A stretch of 64,000 nucleotides of DNA, taken from assembly GCF_022601735.1 (NCBI RefSeq), contig NZ_JAKUMM010000007.1:62001-126000 (forward strand). The letters are read 5' to 3'. The notes under the pieces were generated by a model that saw nothing but the letters and a program-made list of their open reading frames with translations, did not search any database and was not told where the DNA came from. This document shows positions 34,059-42,561 of the stretch, one piece after another. The DNA comes from Atopomonas sediminilitoris. Lineage in GTDB: Bacteria; Pseudomonadota; Gammaproteobacteria; Pseudomonadales; Pseudomonadaceae. Position 1 is the first letter of the stretch; each line of letters opens with the position of its first letter. The translations under genes were made by a program, and so were the position numbers.

Positions 34059-36410
34059 TCAGTTAATCGGCGTGGCCGTCATATTGGCGCTGATATCGGC
34101 GTTTTGCAGCTTCACCCCGTACATGGACGTCACCGCACCACCGGTTGGGTGAACGTGCTGCACACGATCAATGTTGATCTCTTTAAAGTGCACCCGGCCA
34201 TTGACCGCAAAACCCAGCGGGTCGGGGTTCACGTATTGGCCGGTGGTTTTGTTCTTCACCTTGGTCGGTGCCACGTCGAGGTTTAAATCGACGTTAAAGC
34301 CATAGGCGTTGGTGCCGTTAGTACCGCCGGTGTTATTGCCGCCGTTGGCCGTCGAGGCATTGCCGTCGGCGGTGTGCAAGTTATCCACCACCAACTGACT
34401 GCCCGTGCCATTACCGCCACTGCGACTGGTTTCCCAGATGATCTGATTGCGCTTCTCATCGCCGACGACAACGTTGGCTGTGGAGCTAGCGCCCTTGACC
34501 CAGACGTTTTTCAGCTTAGCGGTAATGCCTTCATTGCCACGATCTTCCCAGCGCCCGCCGCTGGCCGAACACGTGCCAGGATTGGTGCCGGTGCCGCCGA
34601 CACACAGCGCCCCCGCGCCGCCCGAGCTAACCGCCAATGTCGAGCCAAGCTCATAACGCTTGAGCACCAAACGCCCCAAACTGGTGCCGGTGGTTTTGTT
34701 ACCCCAGCGCACGTCGTTCACATCCAGTTTGGACCAGTACTCACCTTTATTGAGCTCGATGCCATTGTTGGTCACGTCCACCGAGCCATTACGAAAATGC
34801 ATCTCATAGTTAGTGCCCGACAACCACAAGCCCTTGCCAGTCTCATCCACCGTTAACGCCGCACGCGCATCGGTGATAAACAAATCAGCGTTGTAACGCA
34901 CACCATTGCCGCTGGAGCCACCGGCCAATAAGGTGAAGTGGCCGTTTAAGGTGAAGTCATACGCGGGGAAGATTTCCGCCAATACTAGAAGCTCGGTACC
35001 GCCTTGCAGCGGCGCGGTGGGCGAGCCCACGCGCAAGCCATCAAAGCTGTAGCTGCCGACCACGTTATTCAAGCCAATCCGCAAACCGTCAAAGTGACCG
35101 TTGTAATTACCTTTGCTGGGATCGGTATTGCCACTGGTGCCGGCATAGCAACCACTGCTAACACCGCCCGTGCCGCAACCTTTGGTTAAGTCCAAGGTAA
35201 AGGTGCCGGTGCCGTTGGTTTTAAGACCGCTAAACCACATGCTATTGCCGTTGTCGGTCACTACCGCCGAGCTATTGGCCATGTTCCACGACACATCGGC
35301 CGTTACCCCTTGCGCCGCTGACGTGGTGGCACCGCCTGGGCGTAATTTGAGCCAGTTTTTCAGGGAGCCCTGATCAACAAAGTTCAAATCCAAACCTAAG
35401 CTGCCGAGCTTCTGATTGGTGGGATTACCCATGATCAAACCACCGAAGGTGGTGTTCAAATTAAGATCGGCAAACGCCAGCTGCGCGTAAGGGCCACGCG
35501 CATCGCTGGCCAAATCCAAGGTAATCCCGCTGTTACTGATGATGGTGCCGGAGAAGTTCTCCGCGCGCAGAATGCCAGTATCTTGGTACTGGAACAGGCT
35601 GTTGCTGAAGCTGATATTGGGCTTGATCCGCAGTCCATCACCGCTGGCACCGCCACCGGCGATGCGAATACTGCCGCCTAGGCTTAAGTCCATGCTCAAG
35701 CTACCAAAGCTGCGCGTGGCATTAGGGTCACGGGTATCGGGCGTAGACGGGGTAACGGCGGTGGCAGGGTCGTTCTGCGCCAAATCCATGCGGATACCGT
35801 TGATTTGCCCGACAAAACGCGACGTACCCAAGTTGAGCTGTATTTCGCTACCGCTGCCACCGTTGATCACGTCGATATAGGCCGCATTGAGGTAAGCATC
35901 CAAGCTCACCCCATCAACAATCAGATCATGGCCATTATCGCGGTAATACAAGGTCGCACTGGTCAAGCTTAAACGGCTGCCATCCAAGTCAATGCCGCTC
36001 ACCCCACTGGAGCCGCCGCCTTTGACTTTCAGCGTCGAGCCTAAGGTGTAAAACGCATTCACCGCACCAAAGCTATTACTGCTACCGGCCATGGTGATAC
36101 TCGCCACGCTGGCTTTCTTGGCGGTGGATTGGCTTTGCATCACAACACGACCGTCGACCACATCCACGGTGCGCGTGGTCGTGGTTTGACTGCCAGCACG
36201 CGGGTCGCTACCGACACTGACGTTATTCAAGTTCAGACTTTGGCCATCTTGGCTGTAGCTGATCTTGCTCGCCGTTACACCCGAGGACACCGTCTCAAGG
36301 CTGATCCCCGCCTGACCACTGACATCAGCCAGCGCGTCATCATCCAACGCCTGCATGGCCAAGGCACTGTTAGCCATCAGCACGGAAATCGTCAGTATCG
36401 TTTTACGCAT
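34059..36410 (-). CDS. Large exported repeat protein, FilA/DUF6160-like (cluster gene 5 of 5)
   Basis: Function unknown. The 783-residue product has a signal peptide (ILTISVLMANSALA) followed at once by the cluster motif MQALDDDALADVSGQAG. The remainder is Gly/Ser/Asn/Thr-rich and predicted beta-rich. About five units recur, each beginning LGSTLKVKGGG-like (near residues 125, 247, 350, 490 and 590, counted from the ATG at 36416), with a later DxGxxL block. Four cysteines occur in two pairs (KGCGTGGVSSGC; ALC...GTC), possibly disulfides. ATG 36410 is preferred over 36416 because AAAGGG is 8 nt from it but only 2 nt from the other. It resembles Acinetobacter FilA-type and DUF6160 proteins; surface or outer-membrane location is inference. 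Confidence 0.75.
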   Translation of the reverse strand: MRKTILTISVLMANSALAMQALDDDALADVSGQAGISLETVSSGVTASKISYSQDGQSLNLNNVSVGSDPRAGSQTTTTRTVDVVDGRVVMQSQSTAKKASVASITMAGSSNSFGAVNAFYTLGSTLKVKGGGSSGVSGIDLDGSRLSLTSATLYYRDNGHDLIVDGVSLDAYLNAAYIDVINGGSGSEIQLNLGTSRFVGQINGIRMDLAQNDPATAVTPSTPDTRDPNATRSFGSLSMDLSLGGSIRIAGGGASGDGLRIKPNISFSNSLFQYQDTGILRAENFSGTIISNSGITLDLASDARGPYAQLAFADLNLNTTFGGLIMGNPTNQKLGSLGLDLNFVDQGSLKNWLKLRPGGATTSAAQGVTADVSWNMANSSAVVTDNGNSMWFSGLKTNGTGTFTLDLTKGCGTGGVSSGCYAGTSGNTDPSKGNYNGHFDGLRIGLNNVVGSYSFDGLRVGSPTAPLQGGTELLVLAEIFPAYDFTLNGHFTLLAGGSSGNGVRYNADLFITDARAALTVDETGKGLWLSGTNYEMHFRNGSVDVTNNGIELNKGEYWSKLDVNDVRWGNKTTGTSLGRLVLKRYELGSTLAVSSGGAGALCVGGTGTNPGTCSASGGRWEDRGNEGITAKLKNVWVKGASSTANVVVGDEKRNQIIWETSRSGGNGTGSQLVVDNLHTADGNASTANGGNNTGGTNGTNAYGFNVDLNLDVAPTKVKNKTTGQYVNPDPLGFAVNGRVHFKEINIDRVQHVHPTGGAVTSMYGVKLQNADISANMTATPIN

Positions 36411-36422
36411 GCTCATAGCCCT

Positions 36423-37007
36423 TTAGTTTTTCGGGAAGATCAGCACGTTGCCCTGCACTCTCACCGTACCGTCGATCTGGCCGGAGAAAATATTGGTCTG
36501 CTGAAAGCTTGGCGCGTAGGTCTTGTTGTTTTGCCAGCCGCCTTGGTTGGCGACCGCCACACTGAAGGTAGTATTTTTAAACTTCATCTCGTTCGGCAGG
36601 CCCAGCTCCAGCACGTCTTGATTGAACGCCGCACCATCACCACCGAAACCGCTATTAATCAGGCGGGTACGAAGGGTTAAGCCTTCAAAGCTGAAGATAC
36701 CCTTGATGTTATCCAGTACGAACCAGCCGCCGTTGGCCTCACTGCGAATACCCAAGCGCAAACCACACACCTCGATTTGCCCATTACGCCCGCAGCTGCG
36801 TTGATCGGCCGTCCATTGCGCCTGATTAGCCGTGGTCGGAGTTGACCAAAGCACCCCGCCGTTTTTGTTAACGCTGAACTCACCGGATAAGTACACGCCG
36901 CCTTGGCCTTCAACTTGGCTTAAGCCTTCATCATCCAAGGCCTGCATTTCCGCCCATACCGGCAACGCCGCGCAGGCCAAGGCTATCGCGCATAGCTTAG
37001 AGATCAT
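36423..37007 (-). CDS. Small exported protein with the QALDDEGLSQVEGQ motif (cluster gene 4 of 5)
   Basis: Function unknown. The 194-residue product has a signal peptide (LCAIALACAALPVWA) followed by EMQALDDEGLSQVEGQGG. The mature part contains one cysteine pair (RSCGRNGQIEVCGL), a GGWFVLDNIKGIFSFEGL segment reminiscent of one repeat unit of the large neighbour, and a beta-rich C-terminus ending VLIFPKN. It looks like a single-unit version of the large protein. Its start overlaps the stop of the upstream gene by 11 bp and its stop lies 12 bp before the next start, so the genes are translated from one message. Confidence 0.72.
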   Translation of the reverse strand: MISKLCAIALACAALPVWAEMQALDDEGLSQVEGQGGVYLSGEFSVNKNGGVLWSTPTTANQAQWTADQRSCGRNGQIEVCGLRLGIRSEANGGWFVLDNIKGIFSFEGLTLRTRLINSGFGGDGAAFNQDVLELGLPNEMKFKNTTFSVAVANQGGWQNNKTYAPSFQQTNIFSGQIDGTVRVQGNVLIFPKN

Positions 37008-38046
37008 GGCTGGATACCTTTAAGTAGTTAAAGCTCAGGCCAGAGATTTCATTGCGACCGAAGTTATAGCCGCCGGTGGGCACCGCCGTCGCCGAGGCGC
37101 GGGTGCCGCCAAAGTTCAGGTTATCGATCAAAATATTGGTACGTGGCGCATTGGCATAGAAGTCGGCAGCGACTTGGTTGCGCGTGGTGCTGTTGCTGAT
37201 GCCGGCCACAGGGTTAGGCAGCTCTAAAACAAATTGGCCGTTGGACGTGACGTCAAACAACAAAGGCTGCGACTTGCCATAACCTAACGCGTACTGGGCG
37301 TAGGTATTGGTGAAATAAATCGTGCGCGCGGCCTGCTCTTGCGCACTCGTGCAGCCCGATGTGCCGGTGGCACACGAGAGAATCTCTAGGGTTTTGGCGT
37401 ATAGATTAATCCGCGCCTCGCCGACTAACTGTTGCCGCGCGGTATCGCCCCACAAGCGCAGATAGGAGCCATCCATGGTCAGCTCGGTGAAATCCATATT
37501 GATCACATCGGTACGACTGCCGGTGACGTTAAAGTCAAAACGCACCCCGGCATCGACCTTCTCGGTACTGCGCATGGAGCAGTTATTGCCCGCTGCAGCA
37601 AAACCAGACACACACGCCTGGCCGCCCGCACCAAAAATCTTCGACGGCGCGGCAAAACTCAGCACCGACAGATTGGTCGGCAAGGTTTGCACCAACTGGC
37701 CGTCATCGCGGAAGGTTTTGAGGTTCTCGCCTTTGACTAAGTCCAGCGTCCACGGGTAGCTCAGGCGCCCGATATCCACCGGATTAAGGTTGCTGCCCTT
37801 ATTACTACCCGTTGCGCCGACATACAGCTCTTTCACCGAGATCGGTACGTTCTGCCCCGTCGAGTTGGTGATGTCATTGATGGTGATGGTGGCGTTGGTG
37901 CCGTCGTACAAAAAATCCTCAATCACCAGACCAAAGCCTGCGCCAGTGACACTGGCGAGGGACTCGTCATCCAGTGCTTTGAGTTCGGCCTGAGCCCACA
38001 GCGGCAGCATTAACAGCACTGCCAACGATGTTCGTTTCTGCATCAT
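36997..38046 (-). CDS. Exported protein with the KALDDESLASVTGAG motif (cluster gene 3 of 5)
   Basis: Function unknown. The 349-residue product has a signal peptide (SLAVLLMLPLWAQA), then ELKALDDESLASVTGAGFG. The body is beta-rich, with segments such as PISVKELYVGATG and VINMDFTELTMDGSYLRLWG, and four cysteines in two close pairs (ACVSGFAAAGNNC; SCATGTSGC). The start is set at 38046, where TAATG overlaps the stop of the upstream gene; a second ATG follows immediately and is equally possible. The final G of the usual GQ(A/G) is changed (GAG). Family as for its neighbours: FilA/DUF6160-like by the N-terminal motif. Confidence 0.72.
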   Translation of the reverse strand: MMQKRTSLAVLLMLPLWAQAELKALDDESLASVTGAGFGLVIEDFLYDGTNATITINDITNSTGQNVPISVKELYVGATGSNKGSNLNPVDIGRLSYPWTLDLVKGENLKTFRDDGQLVQTLPTNLSVLSFAAPSKIFGAGGQACVSGFAAAGNNCSMRSTEKVDAGVRFDFNVTGSRTDVINMDFTELTMDGSYLRLWGDTARQQLVGEARINLYAKTLEILSCATGTSGCTSAQEQAARTIYFTNTYAQYALGYGKSQPLLFDVTSNGQFVLELPNPVAGISNSTTRNQVAADFYANAPRTNILIDNLNFGGTRASATAVPTGGYNFGRNEISGLSFNYLKVSSHDL

Positions 38047-39077
38047 TAACACCCTTTGGTTGGTGTACCGAGGCAAGTATCCACACGCGGGATACCTTCA
38101 AACGCTTCTTGAAAGCTGGTGCGAATTGCCGCGCTACCATCAGCATTGCGCGGCAAATTCATAAAAGCTCCAGCTAAGGCTTGCACAAACTGACTGGTGT
38201 CTTGCTGATCACGCCACTGCACATTTTGCGTCTGCATCGACAAAAACACCCCTTTGGCTGCATCGGTAAACAACTGACTATTGGGGTCCAGCTTGCCGAC
38301 GGGGAATGAGCCGTAATTAGTCAAAGGGAAGCAGGTCCCCGTACCTAACAAGGCACAGTTGCTCGATGAAAACAGCCCTAACAAAAAGTTATCGAAGCCC
38401 GAACCCGCTGGAATACTCAGCTTTTGCCCATCAACCATACCGATATACTGGGCACGAACCGGGTCTGGATCACCACCGGGATTGGTGACCAGTTGCGCAG
38501 CGGCCGAGAAGTCACTGTTAGCGTAAGCACCGCCGACGATGCCTTTGGCGCCATGACAAATCAGGTCGTACCAGGCGCAGCTAATCTGCGAAGCCAAATA
38601 ACTGCCCTTACCGTAAATATCCACCGCCACGTTGCCGGTAATACGCTTGATATCGCCAGACAAGTGGCCCTTGGCCTCACCAAACCCCATGCGCACACCC
38701 ACAACCTTGCTGCCGGAGTAGGCGATCTCAAGATAAGGATCTTTGATCTTGAACGGAGTAATCGCGCCGGTGGCATCATTCACCGAGCCCAACGCAAAGT
38801 TATCAATCGCAATATCAGCGGTGCCTGCGGCCTCACCTGAGCGCGAGTAATTTCCCAACTCGAGCTTTTTGATATTGAGCTGCGTATCGACATCCAAACC
38901 CAAGTTCAAGCGGGTAAAGGTCAGTCCGTTGTGACTGTCCGTGGTCAAATTCATAAACGCCTGCCCCGTCACCTCCGACAACTTGTCATCTGACAAGGCC
39001 ACTAGCTCTGCCTGCGCAGACACACATGCACCCAGCAAAACACCAGTAACAACGGACAACAGGGCTGATTTCTTCAC
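38046..39077 (-). CDS. Exported protein, tandem paralogue A (cluster gene 2 of 5)
   Basis: Function unknown. The 343-residue product has a signal peptide (SVVTGVLLGACVSAQA), then ELVALSDDKLSEVTGQAFMNL. It aligns along its N-terminal ~130 residues with the next gene upstream: shared blocks include NFALGSVNDATG, IKDPYLEIAY and GVRMGFGEAKGHLSG. It ends with cysteines (RVDTCLGTPTKGC). GTG at 39077, after GGTGG, is chosen because it begins the signal peptide; the open frame runs 168 bp further upstream through implausible basic/cysteine sequence. Its stop overlaps the following start (TAATG). Confidence 0.74.
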   Translation of the reverse strand: MKKSALLSVVTGVLLGACVSAQAELVALSDDKLSEVTGQAFMNLTTDSHNGLTFTRLNLGLDVDTQLNIKKLELGNYSRSGEAAGTADIAIDNFALGSVNDATGAITPFKIKDPYLEIAYSGSKVVGVRMGFGEAKGHLSGDIKRITGNVAVDIYGKGSYLASQISCAWYDLICHGAKGIVGGAYANSDFSAAAQLVTNPGGDPDPVRAQYIGMVDGQKLSIPAGSGFDNFLLGLFSSSNCALLGTGTCFPLTNYGSFPVGKLDPNSQLFTDAAKGVFLSMQTQNVQWRDQQDTSQFVQALAGAFMNLPRNADGSAAIRTSFQEAFEGIPRVDTCLGTPTKGC

Positions 39078-39206
39078 TTGGCCACCACTAACATCGGTCA
39101 AAGTTTGTTCACCCTGCCACGTTAACGGTCTACAACCTCGCTGACAGCCAACCCTAGGTAGGGCACACCCAATGACCCGCCCCCTCACACCAAAACAGCG
39201 CCGGCG

Positions 39207-39238
39207 AGTGTTACCGCACACCGCGAAGGCGTAACACT
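39207..39238 (-). promoter_or_regulatory. Hairpin directly after the stop of the first cluster gene
   Basis: AGTGTTAC (39207-39214) pairs with GTAACACT (39231-39238), with further GC pairing inside. The repeat abuts the stop codon at 39239. No U-run follows, so it may be an mRNA-stabilising or processing element between the two paralogues. The remaining ~130 bp before the next start could hold a second promoter. Confidence 0.45.
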
Positions 39239-40288
39239 TCAACAACCACCCTGTGCCGAGCTGCCGTTGGAGGCACCAAAGCAGGTATCCGCACGGGGGA
39301 TGCCATTAAGCGCTTGACCAAAATCCAGCTGAATCGGCGCTTTGAGCTGGCCATTGGCATCTAGGTACTTAGGCAAGTTCATAAACGCGCCGACGATCGC
39401 ATTGACATCCGGCTGACCGCTGCTGCCTTTCCAGGTCACTGCTTCGGTTTGCATAGAGATGAACATGTCGCGCACCGCGCCATCCATGCCGCCACGGGTG
39501 AGGTCGCCCACCGGTAACGTTTGGAATTGATTGAGGCCAAAACAGGTCGCGATACCGAGAATGGCGCAATTTTGCGATGAAAACCCGCCTAACAAAGCAT
39601 CCGTCCAGCCGCCAGCACAGCCGCTCACACACTCCATGCCACTGCCATTGCGAATACCTGAGTGCGTGGCCCGTACCGGATCAACCGCGCCATTGGGCGA
39701 CACCAGCTCTGCATTGGCCTCAATCACGCTAGAGCGGTACACCCCTGCCAAAAAGAGAAGAAACCGTTGCCCCGCATCCGCCTTGTCATAGATGGCTTGC
39801 GCTGTCCCTTTGATGAACACCGGCACATTGCCGGTCAAACGATTGATCTCGCCCGAGAGCTGGCCTTTGGCCTCGCCAAAGCCTACTCGCACACCGATCA
39901 TCTTGCTGCCGCGATAAGCCACTTCGAGGTAAGGATCTTTAATGCGAAACGGATTTATCTCGCCCGTGGCATCGTTGACGGTACCGAGGGCGAAGGCATT
40001 GATGTCCAAGTCGGCGGTATTCGCCGACTCGCCATTGCGCTCATACAAGCCCAACTGCAACTTACGGGTGTTCATTTGGGTCTCGATATCCAGCCCAAAA
40101 TTGATGCGAGTAAAGTCGGTGCCGCCAGCTGAGTGCGTGCTGAGATTAATAAACGCCTGTCCGTGCACATCAGACAGCTCGTCATCCACCAGCTCGGTCA
40201 TCGCCGCATAAGAGGGGCTGGTCAGCAGCGTCGCAGATAACAGCGAGACACAACTAAGCGCGAAAAAGCGGGCACGCAGGGGCAACAT
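39239..40288 (-). CDS. Exported protein, tandem paralogue B (cluster gene 1 of 5)
   Basis: Function unknown. The 349-residue product has a signal peptide (CVSLLSATLLTSPSYAA), then MTELVDDELSDVHGQAFINL. It matches the downstream paralogue strongly: FALGTVNDATG, FRIKDPYLEVAYRGSK, GVRVGFGEAKGQLSG, and a cysteine-bearing C-terminus (RADTCFGASNG). A mid-protein CVSGCAGGW and CAILGIATCFGL add further cysteines. TAGGAAC precedes the ATG. As first gene of the cluster it carries the leader; the divergent mksF start lies 274 bp away. By N-terminal motif it belongs with FilA/DUF6160-like proteins. Confidence 0.74.
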   Translation of the reverse strand: MLPLRARFFALSCVSLLSATLLTSPSYAAMTELVDDELSDVHGQAFINLSTHSAGGTDFTRINFGLDIETQMNTRKLQLGLYERNGESANTADLDINAFALGTVNDATGEINPFRIKDPYLEVAYRGSKMIGVRVGFGEAKGQLSGEINRLTGNVPVFIKGTAQAIYDKADAGQRFLLFLAGVYRSSVIEANAELVSPNGAVDPVRATHSGIRNGSGMECVSGCAGGWTDALLGGFSSQNCAILGIATCFGLNQFQTLPVGDLTRGGMDGAVRDMFISMQTEAVTWKGSSGQPDVNAIVGAFMNLPKYLDANGQLKAPIQLDFGQALNGIPRADTCFGASNGSSAQGGC

Positions 40289-40562
40289 AAGCAGTTCCTA
40301 TTGTTGTTCTTGTGTTGTTCTTATTAGTCAGGTTGACCGCACACAGGGAACTGCTTACTTCTCCCGTGACTTCAGACTGCCGCAGTCACCCCGCTGACAG
40401 AACCGACCATAAAGCCAGCCCTCAAATACACCGCGCGGTTTACTAATCCGCCAGCCGTTACCGGCGCTACCGAGGGTGACAATGTTCACGCACAGACCAA
40501 CGCCACTTGGCCCAGCGCGGCTTTGCAGTAGAATCCCCGCTTTGCGTTAACAGGCTGTTGCC
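40289..40562. promoter_or_regulatory. Divergent promoter region between the exported-protein cluster and mksFEB
   Basis: No gene is visible here. On the minus side the leader holds two direct copies of GTTGTTCTT (40303-40311 and 40314-40322, plus-strand reading). On the plus side TTGGCC (40507-40512) and TAGAAT (40529-40534), 16 bp apart, form a plausible sigma-70 promoter ending 29 bp before the mksF ATG. Confidence 0.5.
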
Positions 40563-41813
40563 ATGATTGACCCCAAACGCGTGCTTCGCGCCTTAGCCGA
40601 GCACTGGAATATGCTGGAGCCTTTGTGCGACCACTTCGACCAAGGCACCTTGAGCCTGAGCGAGTTGCGCACGCGCCTTGGCGCTCAACTGGGCGACCAC
40701 GAGCCACAAGCGATCACCGCGCTCATTGACCAGTGGCTCAAGCTCGACATTTTGATTGCGGTGGCCAAAAGCCCCAATCGCTTCGAGCTCAACGCGCAAA
40801 TCCACGACTTTCTCGCCTACCTACGCAAAGAGCACCGCCTTGGCCTGTGCCTTGAAATCGAGGCCTACCTGCGTCACCTCGAACGTCTAGGGCAGTACAT
40901 TGAAAGCGCGTTTGCCGCACGCGATGCGCAAGAGCTGGCACGCCAATTACGCCTGCTGGACATGCGCGTGCGTGACGTACTGAAGAAGCTCGGCAACGAC
41001 GAACAAGCCCTGATCGGCGTGGCCGAGCGCGCCAAAACCAGCGACCGGCAAATCCCCCTGCGCCAGCGCTATGCCGAGGTATTGGCGACGTGGGACGAAT
41101 ACGTCGAGCCGATGATTCACTTGGTCAGCGCCAGTGGCCCGTTTGAAACCGGCATGCGTCAGGTCGAGAACACTTTGCTCAAGCTGTATGGCGAACAACA
41201 ACGCCTCGGCACCTTGGTAGAAGACGACCTGATTCTGCGCGCCCAAGCACGCATCCTTGAGATGCAAGGCGCCGCCCAGCTCACCCTGCGCAAAGCCCGC
41301 GACCTGCTGTTGCCGCTGCGCGAAGAAGCGCGCCGGCACAACGCCGTCACTCGCGGAGCCGCACTGGCGCTATCGGCAATCCGTAAGCGCGGCCTAGACG
41401 CCGTACCGCAGGCAGCGCTGCCGCTGTTTACCCGTCCACAAAGCACCTTTTTAGGCAGCAGCAGCCAAGTTGAAAGCTATGTGTTTGCTTTGGCGCGCTT
41501 TGAAGCCAAGCCGGCCACCTTCCCCAAGGCAAGCCAGCGCCAGAGCCGCCCTGCCACGCGCGCACCGCTCACCGTCAAGGAAATGCTCGGCCGCGCCGAA
41601 GAGGCCTTGCCCGTGCCCGATTTGATGCAGTGGCTGATCGAGCACGAGCGCGAAGCCGGCAGTGATGAGCTGCTGTATTGGTTCTCGCGCTTAGCCCGTG
41701 ACAGCCGTTTTAAGCGCGAACGCCTGCCCCGCGCCGCCTACCACACCCGTGAGCACCAGATCAGCCTGTGCTCGTACCAGTTGACCGAAAGCGAGACACC
41801 GTATGTCCGTTGA
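40563..41813 (+). CDS. mksF: Condensin kleisin subunit MksF
   Basis: MksF is the kleisin of the MukBEF-like Mks condensin and bridges the MksB heads. The 416-residue protein is mostly alpha-helical. It has an N-terminal winged-helix-like region (LRALAEHWNMLEPLCDHF), a central helical bundle (RLLDMRVRDVLKKLGNDEQALIGV) and a C-terminal winged-helix-like segment (MQWLIEHEREAGSDELLYWFSRLARD). Identification rests on these features, its size, and the order F-E-B with an unmistakable SMC-like MksB. The mksE start overlaps the 3' end by 11 bp. A TTGGCC-N16-TAGAAT promoter lies upstream. Confidence 0.9.
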   Translation: MIDPKRVLRALAEHWNMLEPLCDHFDQGTLSLSELRTRLGAQLGDHEPQAITALIDQWLKLDILIAVAKSPNRFELNAQIHDFLAYLRKEHRLGLCLEIEAYLRHLERLGQYIESAFAARDAQELARQLRLLDMRVRDVLKKLGNDEQALIGVAERAKTSDRQIPLRQRYAEVLATWDEYVEPMIHLVSASGPFETGMRQVENTLLKLYGEQQRLGTLVEDDLILRAQARILEMQGAAQLTLRKARDLLLPLREEARRHNAVTRGAALALSAIRKRGLDAVPQAALPLFTRPQSTFLGSSSQVESYVFALARFEAKPATFPKASQRQSRPATRAPLTVKEMLGRAEEALPVPDLMQWLIEHEREAGSDELLYWFSRLARDSRFKRERLPRAAYHTREHQISLCSYQLTESETPYVR

Positions 41814-42561
41814 TATTGCTGAACTGAGCTTGCTCGCGCCGATTTTTCGCGAGCTGTTTAAGGGCTACCACATCAGCCACCGCGACCATGAGCTGTTCGC
41901 CCAACTGAACAACCTGCAAGACGATTACCGCGCACTGTTTAAAGCCTTAGGCTTTGAGCTGGTGTGCGACCACCGTGGCTTTTACTACTTTGTGCCCGAA
42001 CAAAGCGGCGCGCAGGTGAATAAAACCGCGCAACGCCTCGCCCTGTTTACCTTTATCGTGGTCGAGCACTTAGCCGATCAAAACCGTGACCCGCTGGCCG
42101 TCCTCGATGGCGGCAGCTTAGGCCGCGATGAGTTACCGGCGCTGTTTGATAAGTACCGCGAGCTGTTCTTGCAGGCGGAAATCATCAGCTTTGAAGAGTT
42201 GGACGAAAAAATCCTGCGTCGCTTGATTCAGCTGGGCTTCGCCCGCGAAGACAACGGCGTGTACCACTTCCTGCCGCCCATGCACCGCTTCCTCGATGTT
42301 TGCCTGAGCGTGCAACAAGACCGCGACTTGGCCGCCAGTTTAACCAGCGACTTACCCCTGCCTGCGCCCGTCATCAGCGACGACGAAGCGCTCGAGGACG
42401 ACGCCCTCGATACTGCCAGCGCGGCGAGCGAGCCAGCCCCCACGCCAGCTGCCAGCAACGCAGACAATGCCGATGACGATGACGATGACGACGAATTAGC
42501 CCGCGCCATGGCAGAAGAACGTGCAGCCCAAGCGCTCGCCGCTGAGGAGGACAACGCATGA
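41803..42561 (+). CDS. mksE: Condensin subunit MksE
   Basis: MksE is the small winged-helix (KITE-type) subunit that binds MksF. The 252-residue protein has the conserved N-terminal region LLAPIFRELFKGYHISHRDHELF and FYYFVPEQSG, with helical wings through about residue 190. Its C-terminal ~65 residues are an acidic low-complexity tail (a long Asp run, then AMAEERAAQALAAEEDNA), presumably disordered. It overlaps mksF by 11 bp and mksB by 4 bp, consistent with fixed subunit ratios. Confidence 0.9.
   Translation: MSVDIAELSLLAPIFRELFKGYHISHRDHELFAQLNNLQDDYRALFKALGFELVCDHRGFYYFVPEQSGAQVNKTAQRLALFTFIVVEHLADQNRDPLAVLDGGSLGRDELPALFDKYRELFLQAEIISFEELDEKILRRLIQLGFAREDNGVYHFLPPMHRFLDVCLSVQQDRDLAASLTSDLPLPAPVISDDEALEDDALDTASAASEPAPTPAASNADNADDDDDDDELARAMAEERAAQALAAEEDNA

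Noticed and set aside
39078-39245. N-terminal extension of the second cluster gene (56 extra codons)
   Set aside because: The extra sequence is cysteine- and arginine-rich, would place the signal peptide internally, and lacks a good ribosome-binding site.
34059-40288. A complete Fil-type pilus or chaperone-usher system
   Set aside because: The N-terminal motifs recall FilA, but no chaperone, usher or tip-adhesin-like gene is present, so a full pilus system cannot be claimed.
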